Assembly: GCF_014195545.1 (NCBI RefSeq) | Contig: NZ_JACIBX010000003.1 | Span: forward strand, 124,001 to 188,000 | Direction: 5' to 3' | DNA from: Limimaricola variabilis | Lineage (GTDB): Bacteria > Pseudomonadota > Alphaproteobacteria > Rhodobacterales > Rhodobacteraceae | DNA length: 64,000 nucleotides | Shown here: positions 9,375 through 19,398 of the stretch, piece after piece | Position numbering within the stretch: the stretch's first letter is position 1 | How the letters are laid out: every line of letters begins with the position of its first letter | Position numbers and translations under genes: made by a program | The notes under the pieces: model-generated | Told to the model about the DNA's origin: nothing | What the model saw: only the letters and a program-made list of their open reading frames with translations | Database searches by the model: none

Positions 9375-9839
9375 ATGACCGACCCGATCCGCCCCACTGA
9401 TGACGGCGCCCGCCGGCAGGCCCGGCGCCTGCGCGACGCGGCCCGGCACGGCGTGCTGGGCGTGCTCGACCCCGTCACCGGGCGGCCGCAGCTCAGCCGC
9501 GTCGCGCTGCTTCCGACGCGGTCTGCCGACCTGCTGATGCTGGTCTCCACCCTGTCGCGCCACTGGACGGCGCTCGAGGCCGATCCACGCTGCGCGCTGA
9601 TGCTCGACGAGACGACCTCCGGCGACCCGATGGCCGCCCCGCGCCTCAGCCTCGACGCCCGCGCCCTGCCCGCCGACAAGGCGGCCGCACAGCAGGATTG
9701 GCTTGCCGCGCATCCCGGCGCGGAGATCTACTACCACTTCGCGGATTTCCGACTGCTGCGCCTCGAGGTCGAAGGCGGCTTTCTGGTCGGCGGGTTTGGC
9801 CGGGCCTTCCACCTGACCCGCGCCGACTTCGAAAACTGA
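9375..9839 (+). CDS. Pyridoxamine-5'-phosphate oxidase-like / HugZ-type protein
   Basis: 154 residues forming one split-barrel flavin-binding domain: [22 protein letters not shown], then [20 protein letters not shown], and the C-terminal [25 protein letters not shown]. The last segment is characteristic of HugZ-like haem-degrading and related FMN proteins. The C-terminal haem-ligand loop of true HugZ is absent or short, so the substrate is unclear. A solitary gene just upstream of tRNA-Ala. Confidence 0.78.
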   Translation: MTDPIRPTDDGARRQARRLRDAARHGVLGVLDPVTGRPQLSRVALLPTRSADLLMLVSTLSRHWTALEADPRCALMLDETTSGDPMAAPRLSLDARALPADKAAAQQDWLAAHPGAEIYYHFADFRLLRLEVEGGFLVGGFGRAFHLTRADFEN

Positions 9840-9888
9840 TCCGACCGGCTTGACACCGCCAGCCGGACAGGCCAGATACGCGACCAGT

Positions 9889-9964
<76 letters not shown>

Positions 9965-10152
9965 GATCTCCCCCTTTTTCTGGATATCGCCGTGACTGCC
10001 CAAGATCGGGCGAGCGCCAGTCCTTGACCGCGGACCCTGTGCAGGGTCGGGGCGAATTGGCATGTCCGACGCCGCTCCCTTGCCCCCCCCTTACCGGCTA
10101 TCAACACGCGCCGAACCATCTGGGAACCGGACCGTGCGCCGCACAAGGAAAC

Positions 10153-10173
10153 GGCCCGTCCGAGGGACGGGCC
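10153..10173 (-). terminator. Terminator of the phasin-like gene
   Basis: Perfect 9-bp stem GGCCCGTCC / GGACGGGCC with a 3-base loop. On the minus strand it is followed by GTTTCCTTGT. It lies 27 bases past the stop of the gene at 10200. Confidence 0.7.
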
Positions 10174-10199
10174 GCCATGCTCGTCAGACGAGTTTTCGA

Positions 10200-10457
10200 C
10201 TACACCGGGACGCTCGATCGGGCGCCGTCCTTGCCGCCTTCGGCTAGGCTCTTCGCCGCCTGCGCCGCGAAATCGACGCCCTTGCCGCTGGCCTCGGTCA
10301 TGTCGCGGGCGGCCTCGCCCACTTCCTCGGCCTGCTCCTGCAGGGCCTGCGGGAGAAAGGCCCGCATCATCGACATCTGGGTGTCGAGGGCCGACATCCA
10401 CATCCGGGTACTGGTCTGCCACATCTGCAGGGGCAGCTCGAAAAACGGGTTCTGCAT
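10200..10457 (-). CDS. Small phasin-like protein
   Basis: 85 residues. The N-terminus is rich in Met, Phe and Trp ([14 protein letters not shown]) and precedes a predicted amphipathic helix with an Ala/Glu-rich second half. This resembles phasin-like proteins of Rhodobacteraceae that coat polyhydroxyalkanoate granules, though the family assignment is tentative. It is co-directional with, and 98 bases downstream of, another small helical protein, and has a clear terminator. Confidence 0.6.
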   Translation of the reverse strand: MQNPFFELPLQMWQTSTRMWMSALDTQMSMMRAFLPQALQEQAEEVGEAARDMTEASGKGVDFAAQAAKSLAEGGKDGARSSVPV

Positions 10458-10555
10458 CACGTGCACCTTGGTTGGGGGGGCTGGGTCGCCGCATAAAACC
10501 CACTCCCCCATGGCCCCGTTCCGGCGCACCCGGCGCACCGGCGGAAACCGGCCGC

Positions 10556-10882
10556 TCAGCGCGGAAGGGTCAGGAAGTTCGGCCCGCGCCGCGCCAACCG
10601 CTTGTTGTTGGAGGCGGTGCGGCGCTGCAGCGGCAGCATCGTCGCCAGCGCGACCTGGTCGGGCCGCTTGCCGGACCACAGCGCGCGGTTGCCCGCCACC
10701 ATCGCCTCGGCGAAGGCCGGGACCTTCTCGTCAACCATGCGGTTGTTCTCGCCGCCGGTGACCGACCAGAGGCCCGCCATGCCCATCAGCCGATAGGCCA
10801 TCACGGCCTGGGTCTCGGCCATCAGGGTCCAGAAGGTCATCGAAGTGCGCACCAATTCGGCCGGGGTCGCCATCTTGCTCAT
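10556..10882 (-). CDS. Small phasin-like helical protein
   Basis: 108 residues, starting [12 protein letters not shown] and rich in Met and Ala ([19 protein letters not shown]). The N-terminal helix is strongly amphipathic; the C-terminus is basic. It resembles a Rhodobacteraceae family sometimes loosely labelled phasin or antifreeze protein. With its downstream neighbour it may form a small granule-associated pair (inference). Long open frames on the opposite strand here are shadows. Confidence 0.6.
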   Translation of the reverse strand: MSKMATPAELVRTSMTFWTLMAETQAVMAYRLMGMAGLWSVTGGENNRMVDEKVPAFAEAMVAGNRALWSGKRPDQVALATMLPLQRRTASNNKRLARRGPNFLTLPR

Positions 10883-10964
10883 CTTCCGCTCCGAGAAAAC
10901 GCCCGCGGATCGCGGGCTGACACCAGACGACGCGCAGCCCCCCGCCGCGGTTCCCGGCCCAACC

Positions 10965-13241
10965 TCATTCCGGGCGGTCCATGCGCACGCTGCATCGCAT
11001 TCGCCCGCTAACCGGCGTGTCGAACACGATCCGGAAGCTGCGCCTGTCGCCGCCATATTCCGTGTCGAGCCAAGGCTGTTCGTAGACAGCATCGCCTCTC
11101 GCGTCGGCAAGGCGCCCCTCGGGCAGCGCCGCCTCGACCACCCGCGCCCGACCGAGGAATGGCAGATGCGGCGCGGTCGGCACCACCCAGACCCTCTCGG
11201 GAGCGCCGCGCTCGGCGGTGAGGCTCGCGGGGTTGCGCACCGGCTGGTTGATGCCGTGAAAGGCGTTGCCGGTGAAGGTGATGTCGCGCATCCGCCCGTA
11301 ATCGAGATCGGCGAAGCTGGTGTCGACCCGCTCCACCCGGTCGACATAGCCGTTGAAAGTACGGAACACGTTGCCGGTCACGTGCAGCCCGTGGATGAAA
11401 TGCCCCGGCCCGCGTGGCTTGACCACGATCCAGTTGAACCAGCGCGCCACGTCGGTCGCGATGAAGATGTTGCCCGACACGGTCAGCCCGCCGAAGCTGA
11501 ACTGCTGGCCGAGGCCCGGGCTCTCGTCGTGCTCGTTGCTCCACTCGATGAAGTTGTTGTCGATGTAGTTGCCGACGATCAGCGTCGCCGGGTTCGGCCG
11601 GGTGAGGATGATCCCGCCCTTGCGCACCCCGTCCGAGAGCGAGTCGCCGTGGAACCAGTGGTTGTTCGCGATCAGATTGCCGGTGCCGGCCAGCACGCAG
11701 AAATGCTCGAACAGCACGATCCGGCTGTCGCGGATCTTCACGTCGTTGGCGTTGACGTTGAAGCACAGAGTCTTCCGCTGCTCCACCGGCAGGCCCTGCT
11801 CGTTCGACAGGAACTGGCAGCGGTCGATCATGATCCCCTGGCAGCCGCCGCCATGCGAGGTCAGGCCACGATCGCGCGGCTTGGTCACGAAGCAGTCGCG
11901 CAGGTGAAAGGTCAGCCCGGCAGGCGGCAGGATGATGCCCGAGGCGACGCCGTTGCACTGGAACTCGATGTCGTCGAAAACGAACTGGCTGAGATCCTTG
12001 AAGCCCGAGAAGTCGATCAGGTAGCGAAACCGCGTGAAGGTGAATTCCTGCACCCCCTCGGCGTCGAAGAGCGGCTGGCTCAGAGTGATCCGCCGGTTGC
12101 CGATATCGACCGCCTTCACATAGACCTCGCGCCCCACCCCGTTGCCGGTGACGAGGCTGCCCGGCGCGATGGCCGAGATATTGGCCACGTTGTCGAGCCG
12201 GGTCGGATTGGCCGGCGCATAGCTGGCCTGGGCGCGGACCGCGGCAGGCGTCCAGGCTGCACCGTCGATCGGCTGGAACTGCCCGTTCCGGATCACCCGG
12301 CGGGTGGCGAAGGTTTCCCGGTCGGGCACGGCGGCGGCCATGTCGAAGGGCTTAGACAGGCCGATGCGCCGCCCTTCGAGGTCGAGGGAATCGTGGTCCG
12401 AGAAGCTCAGCAGCGCCTGGAAGGCCTTGGCGAAGGCCAGCTCCTCGTTGCCCAGCGCGTCGAGATAGGCCCCGAAGCGGAAATCGCGTTGCAGGATCAG
12501 CTTGGCCGCGCCGACGGGCTCCACCGTCCCGACGAAACGCACATGGCTGCGGAAGGTCACGTTCGAGGCCAGCCGGTAGCGCCCCTCGGGCACCAGCACG
12601 GTCCGGCCCGCCGCCGCGTCGTCGGCCGCCTCGAAGGCCGCCGCGTCGTCACCGCTGCCGTCGCCCCGCGCGCCGTAGTCGCGGACATCGACCAGCCCTG
12701 CCAGATCGGCGGCGAACAGATGGCTGACATCCTCGATCACCAGATCGTCGATCCGCACCACCCCACTAGACGGCCCGGTCAGGTCGACGCCCAGATGGCC
12801 GCGATCGGCGCCGGTCCAGACCAGATCGACGCCCGGCAACCCGCCCGGTCCGATGATCGCCGACAGCTCCACCACCGCGCCATAGGCGGTGAGCGGCACC
12901 TCCGGCCCGGCGGTGACGATCCCGCCCAGCGCCCCGCCGCCCGGTCGCCCGGCCCAACCGGCCACGCGCACCGAGGGCAACGCCCCGGCCAGCGCCTTCA
13001 CCCGCGCCGTAACCCGCAGGTAGAGCCCCGGCAGGATCGGCGTTTCGCCCATGTAGCGCAGCTTCTGCACGGCGGCGGTCTTGAAGATTTCCAGCGCGCC
13101 GCCGAAATCCTGATCGGCCGGCACGAAGACCCCCGCGCCGGACTGCGCGTATGTGTCCGATCCGGGCGTGCCGTCGCCGCTCGACCAGACCTCCAGCCCG
13201 GCGGAATACGGCGTCGGCATCAAGGCGTCGGTGATCGGCAT
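10965..13241 (-). CDS. Right-handed beta-helix / pectate-lyase-like protein (GH28-related)
   Basis: About 758 residues. The N-terminal part (residues 1-190) is a beta-rich domain with the distinctive EVWSSGDGTPGSDTYA segment. From about residue 195 (VDVRDYGARGDGSGDD, the pectate-lyase superfamily entry motif) a parallel beta-helix follows, with repeated short strands and Asn ladders (ANNHWF, GNYIDNN, SGNIF, TGNVF, TGNAF). The family in Rhodobacteraceae is annotated GH28-related. Its organisation resembles phage tail spikes and, from memory, the head-spike proteins of gene transfer agents; that link is not proven here. No signal peptide is visible at the chosen start (13241), which suits a particle-associated or phage-like role. 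Confidence 0.75.
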   Translation of the reverse strand: MPITDALMPTPYSAGLEVWSSGDGTPGSDTYAQSGAGVFVPADQDFGGALEIFKTAAVQKLRYMGETPILPGLYLRVTARVKALAGALPSVRVAGWAGRPGGGALGGIVTAGPEVPLTAYGAVVELSAIIGPGGLPGVDLVWTGADRGHLGVDLTGPSSGVVRIDDLVIEDVSHLFAADLAGLVDVRDYGARGDGSGDDAAAFEAADDAAAGRTVLVPEGRYRLASNVTFRSHVRFVGTVEPVGAAKLILQRDFRFGAYLDALGNEELAFAKAFQALLSFSDHDSLDLEGRRIGLSKPFDMAAAVPDRETFATRRVIRNGQFQPIDGAAWTPAAVRAQASYAPANPTRLDNVANISAIAPGSLVTGNGVGREVYVKAVDIGNRRITLSQPLFDAEGVQEFTFTRFRYLIDFSGFKDLSQFVFDDIEFQCNGVASGIILPPAGLTFHLRDCFVTKPRDRGLTSHGGGCQGIMIDRCQFLSNEQGLPVEQRKTLCFNVNANDVKIRDSRIVLFEHFCVLAGTGNLIANNHWFHGDSLSDGVRKGGIILTRPNPATLIVGNYIDNNFIEWSNEHDESPGLGQQFSFGGLTVSGNIFIATDVARWFNWIVVKPRGPGHFIHGLHVTGNVFRTFNGYVDRVERVDTSFADLDYGRMRDITFTGNAFHGINQPVRNPASLTAERGAPERVWVVPTAPHLPFLGRARVVEAALPEGRLADARGDAVYEQPWLDTEYGGDRRSFRIVFDTPVSGRMRCSVRMDRPE

Positions 13242-13379
13242 GGCAGGCCCCCTGTCGCTGGGGCGGAGCGGCGGCGACGTGGCCCCCCTGCCCGCCGCTC
13301 CTCCGCTCCGCCCGGTCCGGGCCCGGGAGCCGCGGCCCCCGGACGGAGGGCAGGTATAGCCACAGGAAATGAAGAAGCC

Positions 13380-13400
13380 GCGGCCGCACCGTGCGGCCGC
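13380..13400 (-). terminator. Hairpin after the DUF4864 gene
   Basis: GCGGCCGCAC / GTGCGGCCGC are perfect arms around one base, so the real loop must open by a few pairs. On the minus strand GGCTTCTTC follows. It lies 8 bases past the stop at 13409. Confidence 0.5.
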
Positions 13401-13408
13401 AACGGCGA

Positions 13409-13822
13409 TCAGACGCCGAATTCCGGCCCGGCGAGCAGCATCACCCCGTCGATGCGCCAACCCTCGGCGGTCTCGATCATCCGGTAGTCGAGCAGGTGCG
13501 GCACGCCGCGCCCGTCGCGGATCAGCACCCTCTGGAACCAGACGCCCTCGCGCTCCTCAAGGTCGAGAAAGCGGGCGCTGTCGTTGTCCCAGACCATCGG
13601 GTAGCCCTGCTTGACCATCCGGCCGAACGTATCGGCGTTGCCGAACTGGTTCTGGATCGTGTCGCTGGCATGGTCATAGGCGCCCTCGACATCGCGCGCC
13701 GTGAAATCGCCGAGCTGGTCCTCGATCACCGACCTGATCGCATCCTGGGCCCCGCCCTGCTGCGCCAATGCCGCGCCAGCCACCACAAGCGCGAGCACCA
13801 ACCCCACCAACTTCGTCCGCAT
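13409..13822 (-). CDS. DUF4864 exported protein
   Basis: 137 residues from the ATG at 13822; an ATG four codons earlier (13834) is also possible. A signal peptide (MRTKLVGLVLALVVAGAALAQ) precedes a cystatin/NTF2-like small domain: IRSVIEDQLGDFTARDVEGAYDHAS, the MVKQGYPMVWDN segment and a C-terminal W-R-I-D-G-V strand. This pattern fits DUF4864, a periplasmic family of unknown function common in Rhodobacterales. Single gene with its own hairpin terminator. Confidence 0.8.
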   Translation of the reverse strand: MRTKLVGLVLALVVAGAALAQQGGAQDAIRSVIEDQLGDFTARDVEGAYDHASDTIQNQFGNADTFGRMVKQGYPMVWDNDSARFLDLEEREGVWFQRVLIRDGRGVPHLLDYRMIETAEGWRIDGVMLLAGPEFGV

Positions 13823-13960
13823 GATCCGTCCCATCTCGTTCTCGTCCCGCGCGTCGCGCTCGAGGCGCGGGGCAGGTCATTCCCCCTCGCACCCCAACCG
13901 GCGCGAGCAGGAACCAGCTGAAAACACAGGCGTTTGGTTCCATCACGTATCGGAGAGATC

Positions 13961-14860
13961 ATGGGTTTCCGCATCGCCCCCGAGGATAGCTCGCTCAAGA
14001 CCGGTCTGCGGCGGGTGCTGGCGGAGCGCGGCGCGCGTGCGGCCGGGCACGCGGCGGAGGCCGACATGGAGGAGGCGATCCACGCGCTGCGCAAGGACAC
14101 CAAGAAGGCGCGCGCGCTGCTGCGGCTGATGCGCCCCGGCCTCTCGGTTTTCAAGGCGGAGAACCGCGCCCTGCGCGACGCCGCGCGAGCGCTGTCGGGG
14201 CATCGCGACGCACAGGCGCGGCTCGACAGCTTCGACAAGTTGACGACCCATTACGCCAACGAGATCGACCGCCGCGCCTATGCCGGGCTGCGCACGGCGC
14301 TCACCCGCGAGGCCCGCGCCGCTCAGAATGGCGGCGAGAACGAACTCGCGGCTTTGCGTGCCGCGCTGGAGCAGATGGGCGAACGGGCCGGGCATTGGCG
14401 GATCGAAGGGAAAGGGCGCGTGCTGCTCCACGAGGGGCTGGAGCGGTCGCTGGCCCGCGCCGCGCGCGCGCTCGCGGCAGCCGAGGAGGCTCCCGATGCG
14501 GCGAGGCTGCACGAGCTGCGCAAGCGCGCCAAGGATCACCGCGCCCATATGAAGCTATTGCGCCCGGCATGGCCCGCCCTGATCGACGCGCGCGAAAAGC
14601 AGGCAAAGCGGCTGGGCGACCTGATCGGCGATCACCACGATCTCGACGCGCTCTGCGCCCATCTCGCCGCGCGCGAACTGCCCCGGGACGAAACCGCGCG
14701 CGCCGCGTTGACGGCGCTGGCCGCCAGGCGGCAGGCCGATCTCGCCGCCGAGGCGCTGCCGGTGGCGCGCCGGCTGTTCGGCGCGCCGCCCGAAGAGACC
14801 GCCGCGCGCCTCGTCGCGCTGTGGCGGCTGTGGCGGCGCGAGACCGCCGGGGCGCGTTAG
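13961..14860 (+). CDS. CHAD domain protein
   Basis: 299 residues, an all-helical CHAD protein. Conserved His/Arg pairs are visible ([20 protein letters not shown] near residue 30 and [20 protein letters not shown] near residue 185), as is the GDHHDLD motif. CHAD domains bind polyphosphate, often on granules. The start at 13961 follows a GGAGAG ribosome-binding site. Its stop overlaps the convergent lysS stop by 4 bases. Confidence 0.88.
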   Translation: MGFRIAPEDSSLKTGLRRVLAERGARAAGHAAEADMEEAIHALRKDTKKARALLRLMRPGLSVFKAENRALRDAARALSGHRDAQARLDSFDKLTTHYANEIDRRAYAGLRTALTREARAAQNGGENELAALRAALEQMGERAGHWRIEGKGRVLLHEGLERSLARAARALAAAEEAPDAARLHELRKRAKDHRAHMKLLRPAWPALIDAREKQAKRLGDLIGDHHDLDALCAHLAARELPRDETARAALTALAARRQADLAAEALPVARRLFGAPPEETAARLVALWRLWRRETAGAR

Positions 14861-16437
14861 CCCGCCAGCTCGCCCGCGAGCGCCCGGTCGATCAGCGCGA
14901 CCGTGTTCTCGACGCCGTACAGCGCGATGAAACCGCCGAAGCGCGGCCCTTCGGAGGCACCGAGCAGGATCTCGTAGAGCGCCTTGAACCAGTCGCGCAT
15001 CGGCTCGAACTGCCGCTCGCGACCGACCGCGAAGACCTCGGATTGCAGCCCGTCGGCATCCGCCCCGCCCTGCCACGCGGCAAGCCGCGCGCGCAGATCC
15101 TCGAGCGCGGCGCGCTCCTCTTCGGTCGGCGCGCGGTAGGTCTTGGTCGGCTTCACGCGGTCTTCGTAGTAGCGGATCGCGAAGCCCGCCGCCGCATCGA
15201 GCCCCGGATGCGTCTCGGGCGCGGCCTCGGGCGCGTAGCGCCGGATGAAGCCCCACAGCGTTTCCTTGTCCTCGGCACCCGACACCGAGACGAGGTTCAA
15301 GAGCATCTGGAACGGCACCACCATGTCCGAGGCGGGCACGTTGCCGCGATGGATGTGATAAGCCGGGTTGGCCAAGCGCGCCTTCGCGTCCTGGCCCTCA
15401 AAGGCGCGCAGCTGCTGGTGATACTCGTCGACCATCTTGGGGATGACGTCGAAATGCATCCGCTTCGCGGTCTTGGGCTTGAGATACATGAAGTAGCTCA
15501 GGCTATCGGTCGAGGCGTAGCTCAGCCACTCGTCCATGGTCAGGCCGTTGCCCTTGGACTTGGAGATCTTCTGACCCTGGTCGTCGAGGAACAGCTCGTA
15601 GGTGAAGTGGTGCGGCGCGCGGCCGCCCAGCACCTTGCAGATGCCGTCATAGATCGGCGTGTTGGTCGAGTGGTCCTTGCCGTACATCTCGAAATCGACG
15701 CCGAGCGCGGCCCAGCGGGCGCCGAAATCGGGCTTCCACTGCAGCTTCACGTTGCCGCCGGTGACCGGCAGGGTCCATTCGCGCCCGTCCTCGTCATCGA
15801 AGGTGACGGTGTGCTCCTTGGCGTCGACATGCTTCATCGGCACGTAGAGCACGCGGCCCGTCTCCGGGTGGATCGGCAGGAAGCAGGAGTAGGTCTCGCG
15901 CCGCTCGTCGCGCAGAGATTTCAACATGATCGCCATGATGTCGTCATAGCGCTCCGTGGCGAGCTTGAGCGTGTCGTCGAACTTGCCGGTCCGGTAGAAC
16001 TCGGTCGCCGAGACGAACTCGTACTCGAAGCCGAAGGTGTCGAGGAACCGGCGCAGCATGGCGTTGTTGTGCCCGCCGAAACTGTCATGCGTGCCGAAGG
16101 GATCGGGCACTGAGGTCAGCGGCCGCTGCAGGTTCTCGTGCATCATCTCCTGCTGGGGCACGTTCTCGGGCACCTTGCGCATGCCGTCGAGATCGTCCGA
16201 GAAGCAGACCAGCCGGGTCGGGATGTCCGAGATCACCTCGAAGGCGCGGCGGATCATCGTGGTGCGCAGCACCTCGCCGAAGGTGCCGATATGCGGCAGA
16301 CCCGACGGCCCGTAGCCGGTCTCGAACAGGACATACCCCTTCTCGGGGTCCTTGCCGTTCAGACGTTTGAGCAGCGCGCGCGCCTCTTCGAAGGGCCAGG
16401 CCTTGCTCTGCATCGCCGCGTCGCGCAGTTCGGACAT
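14857..16437 (-). CDS. lysS: Lysyl-tRNA synthetase, class I
   Basis: 526 residues. The HIGH-like motif appears as PHIGTFGEV near residue 48, and the KMSKS motif as KISKSKG near residue 285. The overall architecture is that of class I LysRS (archaeal type), which alphaproteobacteria use instead of the class II enzyme. It charges tRNA-Lys in the cytoplasm. Full length. It converges on the CHAD gene and diverges from the TerB-like gene. Confidence 0.95.
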   Translation of the reverse strand: MSELRDAAMQSKAWPFEEARALLKRLNGKDPEKGYVLFETGYGPSGLPHIGTFGEVLRTTMIRRAFEVISDIPTRLVCFSDDLDGMRKVPENVPQQEMMHENLQRPLTSVPDPFGTHDSFGGHNNAMLRRFLDTFGFEYEFVSATEFYRTGKFDDTLKLATERYDDIMAIMLKSLRDERRETYSCFLPIHPETGRVLYVPMKHVDAKEHTVTFDDEDGREWTLPVTGGNVKLQWKPDFGARWAALGVDFEMYGKDHSTNTPIYDGICKVLGGRAPHHFTYELFLDDQGQKISKSKGNGLTMDEWLSYASTDSLSYFMYLKPKTAKRMHFDVIPKMVDEYHQQLRAFEGQDAKARLANPAYHIHRGNVPASDMVVPFQMLLNLVSVSGAEDKETLWGFIRRYAPEAAPETHPGLDAAAGFAIRYYEDRVKPTKTYRAPTEEERAALEDLRARLAAWQGGADADGLQSEVFAVGRERQFEPMRDWFKALYEILLGASEGPRFGGFIALYGVENTVALIDRALAGELAG

Positions 16438-16528
16438 CGTGTCACCTCTTGGGAATGATCCCGGCTCTCCTATTGCGGGGGGGTCACGGCGTCAATAAAT
16501 TGGCCCGTGAATGCAAGGAGCAAGACCC

Positions 16529-16945
16529 ATGAGCGACACCCCTTCCATGACCGCGCAGGATGCGCTGGTGGCGCTGATGATCGCCGTCTCGGCGTCGGAT
16601 GAAACGATCCGCACCTCCGAGCTGGTGAAGATCACCAACATGGTCAACCACTTGCCGGTTTTCGCCGATTATGGCGACGACCTGTCGGAGATCTCGAACA
16701 CGGTGTTCGACCTGCTGGAGCAGGAGGACGGGCTCGACGCGCTGTTCGGGCTGATCCGCGAGGCGTTGCCCGAGCGGCTCTACGAGACCGCCTATGCGCT
16801 GGCCTGCGACGTGGCGGCCGCCGACGGCAACGTCACCGAGGGCGAGGGCCGGATGCTCGAGGAGATCCGCTACGAGCTGTCGATCGACCGGCTGCACGCC
16901 GCGGCGATCGAGCGCGGCGCGCGGGCCCGACACTTGACCGTTTAA
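16529..16945 (+). CDS. TerB family protein
   Basis: 138 residues with the TerB helical fold: ALVALMIAVSASDETIRTSEL near the N-terminus and ACDVAAADGNVTEGEGRMLEEIR near residue 95. The paired acidic D-x-N/T-x-x-E motifs are those of the tellurite-resistance TerB metal-binding fold. In this isolated context a general stress or metal role is more likely than tellurite resistance. AAGGAG ribosome-binding site 8 bases before the ATG. Confidence 0.85.
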   Translation: MSDTPSMTAQDALVALMIAVSASDETIRTSELVKITNMVNHLPVFADYGDDLSEISNTVFDLLEQEDGLDALFGLIREALPERLYETAYALACDVAAADGNVTEGEGRMLEEIRYELSIDRLHAAAIERGARARHLTV

Positions 16946-17018
16946 GCGGCACTAGGCAGAGGGACCCGGCAGGCGGGGCGGAGCGTTTCACGGGCAACAG
17001 CCATGAAAGGGCACGCCC

Positions 17019-17198
17019 ATGCGGATCTTCGGTCTGATCGTCTTCCTGCTCGATCTCTACGCCATCTGGAACGTCATCACCTCTTCGGCCGGCACGGGTA
17101 AGAAGGTGCTCTGGACGCTCGCCATCCTGATCCTGCCGGTGCTCGGCCTGATCGTGTGGTTCTTCATGGGGCCGCGCGGGCGCGGCGCGCGGATCTAG
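17019..17198 (+). CDS. Small membrane protein, PLDc_N-like
   Basis: 59 residues, short but well formed. Two hydrophobic helices (about 3-20 and 30-49) flank a short SSAGTGKKV loop. The IWNVITS...KKVLWTLAILILPVLG...WFFMGPRGR layout is that of the phospholipase D-nuclease N-terminal (PLDc_N) family of small membrane proteins. It follows the TerB-like gene by 73 bases, and its TAG overlaps the convergent dacB stop at a CTAG. Confidence 0.78.
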   Translation: MRIFGLIVFLLDLYAIWNVITSSAGTGKKVLWTLAILILPVLGLIVWFFMGPRGRGARI

Positions 17199-18724
17199 TT
17201 GACCGCGCCCTCCGCCGCGTAGGCGATGCCCCAGCGCTGCAGCAGCCGCTGCTGCAGCCACTTGGCGCGGCCATTATAGGCGCGCGCGCCCTCGGGGCGT
17301 TCCTCCTCCTCGTCCTGCGCGTCGATCCGGCGCGCCACGTCGCCCGAGAAGATCGCGAAGGCGATGTCGCGCCCGCCCATCGTGCGCTCGTATCCCGCAA
17401 GCGCGCTGACAAAATTGAGCGTGCCGGTCTTGGCCACCACCACCCCCGGCGGACGGGCCAGCGCCTCGCCGCGCGGGCCGTAGAGGCGGATCGACTTGAG
17501 CAACGGCTTGAGATCGCGCCGCGCCTGCGGCGTGGCAAGGATCTTGGCCATCTGCATCGCCGAGATCCGCGACGCGCCGCCGAGCCCGGAATGGTCCACC
17601 AGATCCGGCGCCGCGCCGAAGCGCGCCTCGACCCAGTCCGACATCGCCCGGCCCGAGCCCGGCAGATCGGTAACGCCGGTGCCGCGCGCCACGCTGGCGG
17701 CAAGGCCGATCTGCTCGGCGATCAGATTGGTCGAATAGAGCAGCATGTCGCGGATCAGCTTGGTGAGATCGGCGCTCTGGTGGCGCACCAGCACCGTGCC
17801 GTTCGGGGCCGAGGACGCCTCGGACACCGTGCCCAGCTCGATCCCCTGCTCCTCGGCGAGGGCGGCGAAGACCTGTCCCGCATAGAGCGCCGGGCGCCGC
17901 ACCGGCAGCCAGCGCGCGCCGCTGTCGCCGAGATAGCGGCGACCGACGGTCCAGACATCGACGCCGTTCTGCTGCGCGTAAGTGTAAACCGGCGTGCCGC
18001 GATCCACCGCTTCCATCGTCGCAATATCGACCACGGGACGGGTGTCGGTGCCCCGCGCGTCGAGCGTCAGCTCGTAGCCGCCGCTCGACCGCGCCCAGGA
18101 GAAATAGATGCGGTTGTAATTAAGGTTGAGCCCCGAGACCGCGGGGTTGTAGCCCAGATGCGGCAGCTGCACCGGGTCGATCTGGCTCTGCTGCGGCAGC
18201 GCGCCGCCCCAGACCGCGAAGCCGCCCGCCACGCCGCGCACGCCCAGCGCCTTGAGCTCGAGCGCCATCTCGGCCAGCGCATCGGTGTCGAGCGTCGGAT
18301 CGCCCGTCCCGGCCAACACCAGGTCGCCCTGGATGATGCCGTTCTCGATCGGGCCGGTGGCCACGAGGGTGGTCTCGAAGCGGTAATCGCCCCCCAGCGC
18401 CTCAAGCGCGTAGAGCGCGGTGACCGCCTTGGCCACAGAGGCGGGCGGCAGGCGCGTATAGGCGTCATGCTGGTCGAGGATTTCGCCCGAGCGGGCGTCG
18501 AGCGCGACGAAGCCGGTGCGCCCGCCCAGCCGCGCCTCCTCGACGAACTGCGCGGTGGAATCGCGCAGCCGCGGGCGCAGCCCCGAAGGCGCGGCGTCGA
18601 GCGCCACCGCGCCGTCCGGCCGGGCCTGCGGCCGCAACGAAGTGAGCGGCTGCGCCATGGCAGCCGAGGCGGTCATCGATAGGCCGCCGATCAGCAGCCC
18701 GCGTCGGGTCAGTCGTGCTTTCAT
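17195..18724 (-). CDS. dacB: D-alanyl-D-alanine carboxypeptidase / endopeptidase (PBP4 type)
   Basis: 509 residues, class C low-molecular-weight PBP. Motifs in order: SVAK (the nucleophile Ser in PPASVAKAVTALYAL, near residue 95), STN (LLYSTNLIAEQ, near 330) and KTG (VVAKTGTLNF, near 440). A twin-arginine-like start (LTRRGLLIGG) and AMAQ cleavage site indicate export to the periplasm, where the enzyme trims or cleaves peptidoglycan cross-links. Start chosen at 18724 because the longer frame crosses the adjacent nadD gene. Confidence 0.92.
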   Translation of the reverse strand: MKARLTRRGLLIGGLSMTASAAMAQPLTSLRPQARPDGAVALDAAPSGLRPRLRDSTAQFVEEARLGGRTGFVALDARSGEILDQHDAYTRLPPASVAKAVTALYALEALGGDYRFETTLVATGPIENGIIQGDLVLAGTGDPTLDTDALAEMALELKALGVRGVAGGFAVWGGALPQQSQIDPVQLPHLGYNPAVSGLNLNYNRIYFSWARSSGGYELTLDARGTDTRPVVDIATMEAVDRGTPVYTYAQQNGVDVWTVGRRYLGDSGARWLPVRRPALYAGQVFAALAEEQGIELGTVSEASSAPNGTVLVRHQSADLTKLIRDMLLYSTNLIAEQIGLAASVARGTGVTDLPGSGRAMSDWVEARFGAAPDLVDHSGLGGASRISAMQMAKILATPQARRDLKPLLKSIRLYGPRGEALARPPGVVVAKTGTLNFVSALAGYERTMGGRDIAFAIFSGDVARRIDAQDEEEERPEGARAYNGRAKWLQQRLLQRWGIAYAAEGAVN

Positions 18725-18771
18725 GTCCGATAGATAGAGCGCGCCGCGCGCGTTCGGCAACGCCCTGCGCC

Positions 18772-19398
18772 TCACGGTTCCGCAAGTTTTCCTGCGCCCT
18801 GCGGCCAACCGCCTTCGGCGCGGATCGCGGTCGACGACGCCGCAGACATCGGCAGGTTCACGAAGCACCAGGCCGGGGCCGGGGCGCGCGCCAGCCCCTC
18901 GGCCGCGTGCATCGGCAGCCGCGCGCCGCGATAGACCCGCGCCGCCCGCGACAGCCGCGCCGCCAGCCGGTCGCCGGGCCGTGCGAAGACACCCATCGGG
19001 ACGCTCTCGACGATGCGCCGCCAATCCTGCCAGCGATGCAGCTGCACGAGGTTGTCGGCCCCCATCAGCCAAACGAAATCGACGCCCGGATAGCGCGCTG
19101 TCAGCCGAGCGATCGTCTGCGCGGTATATCGCGTGCCAAGCCGCGCCTCGATGTCGGTCACCCGGATCTTCGGGTGCTGCGCGACCCGTTCGGCCTGGGC
19201 GATGCGCCGCGCCATCGGCGCCGGGCCGCGCGCTTTCAGGGGATTGCCCGGGCTGACCATCCACCACACCCGGTCGAGGCGGAACCGGCGGATCGCCTCC
19301 AGCGTGATCGCCATGTGCCCCTCATGGGCCGGATCGAACGACCCGCCGAGCAGCCCGATCGCCTGCCCGGCCCGGGCCTTGGGCCATCCCGTGCTCAT
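18772..19398 (-). CDS. nadD: Nicotinate-nucleotide adenylyltransferase
   Basis: 208 residues. The nucleotidyltransferase signature [12 protein letters not shown] is near residue 17, the [11 protein letters not shown] segment near 45, and the C-terminal SSTAIR motif is present. NadD adenylates nicotinate mononucleotide to deamido-NAD in NAD synthesis. The start at 19398 overlaps the stop of the upstream TolB-like gene by 4 bases, so translation is probably coupled. dacB lies 47 bases downstream. Confidence 0.93.
   Translation of the reverse strand: MSTGWPKARAGQAIGLLGGSFDPAHEGHMAITLEAIRRFRLDRVWWMVSPGNPLKARGPAPMARRIAQAERVAQHPKIRVTDIEARLGTRYTAQTIARLTARYPGVDFVWLMGADNLVQLHRWQDWRRIVESVPMGVFARPGDRLAARLSRAARVYRGARLPMHAAEGLARAPAPAWCFVNLPMSAASSTAIRAEGGWPQGAGKLAEP

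Noticed and set aside
10845-13487. 880-codon plus-strand frame.
   Set aside because: Arg/Pro/His-rich antisense shadow of the beta-helix gene.
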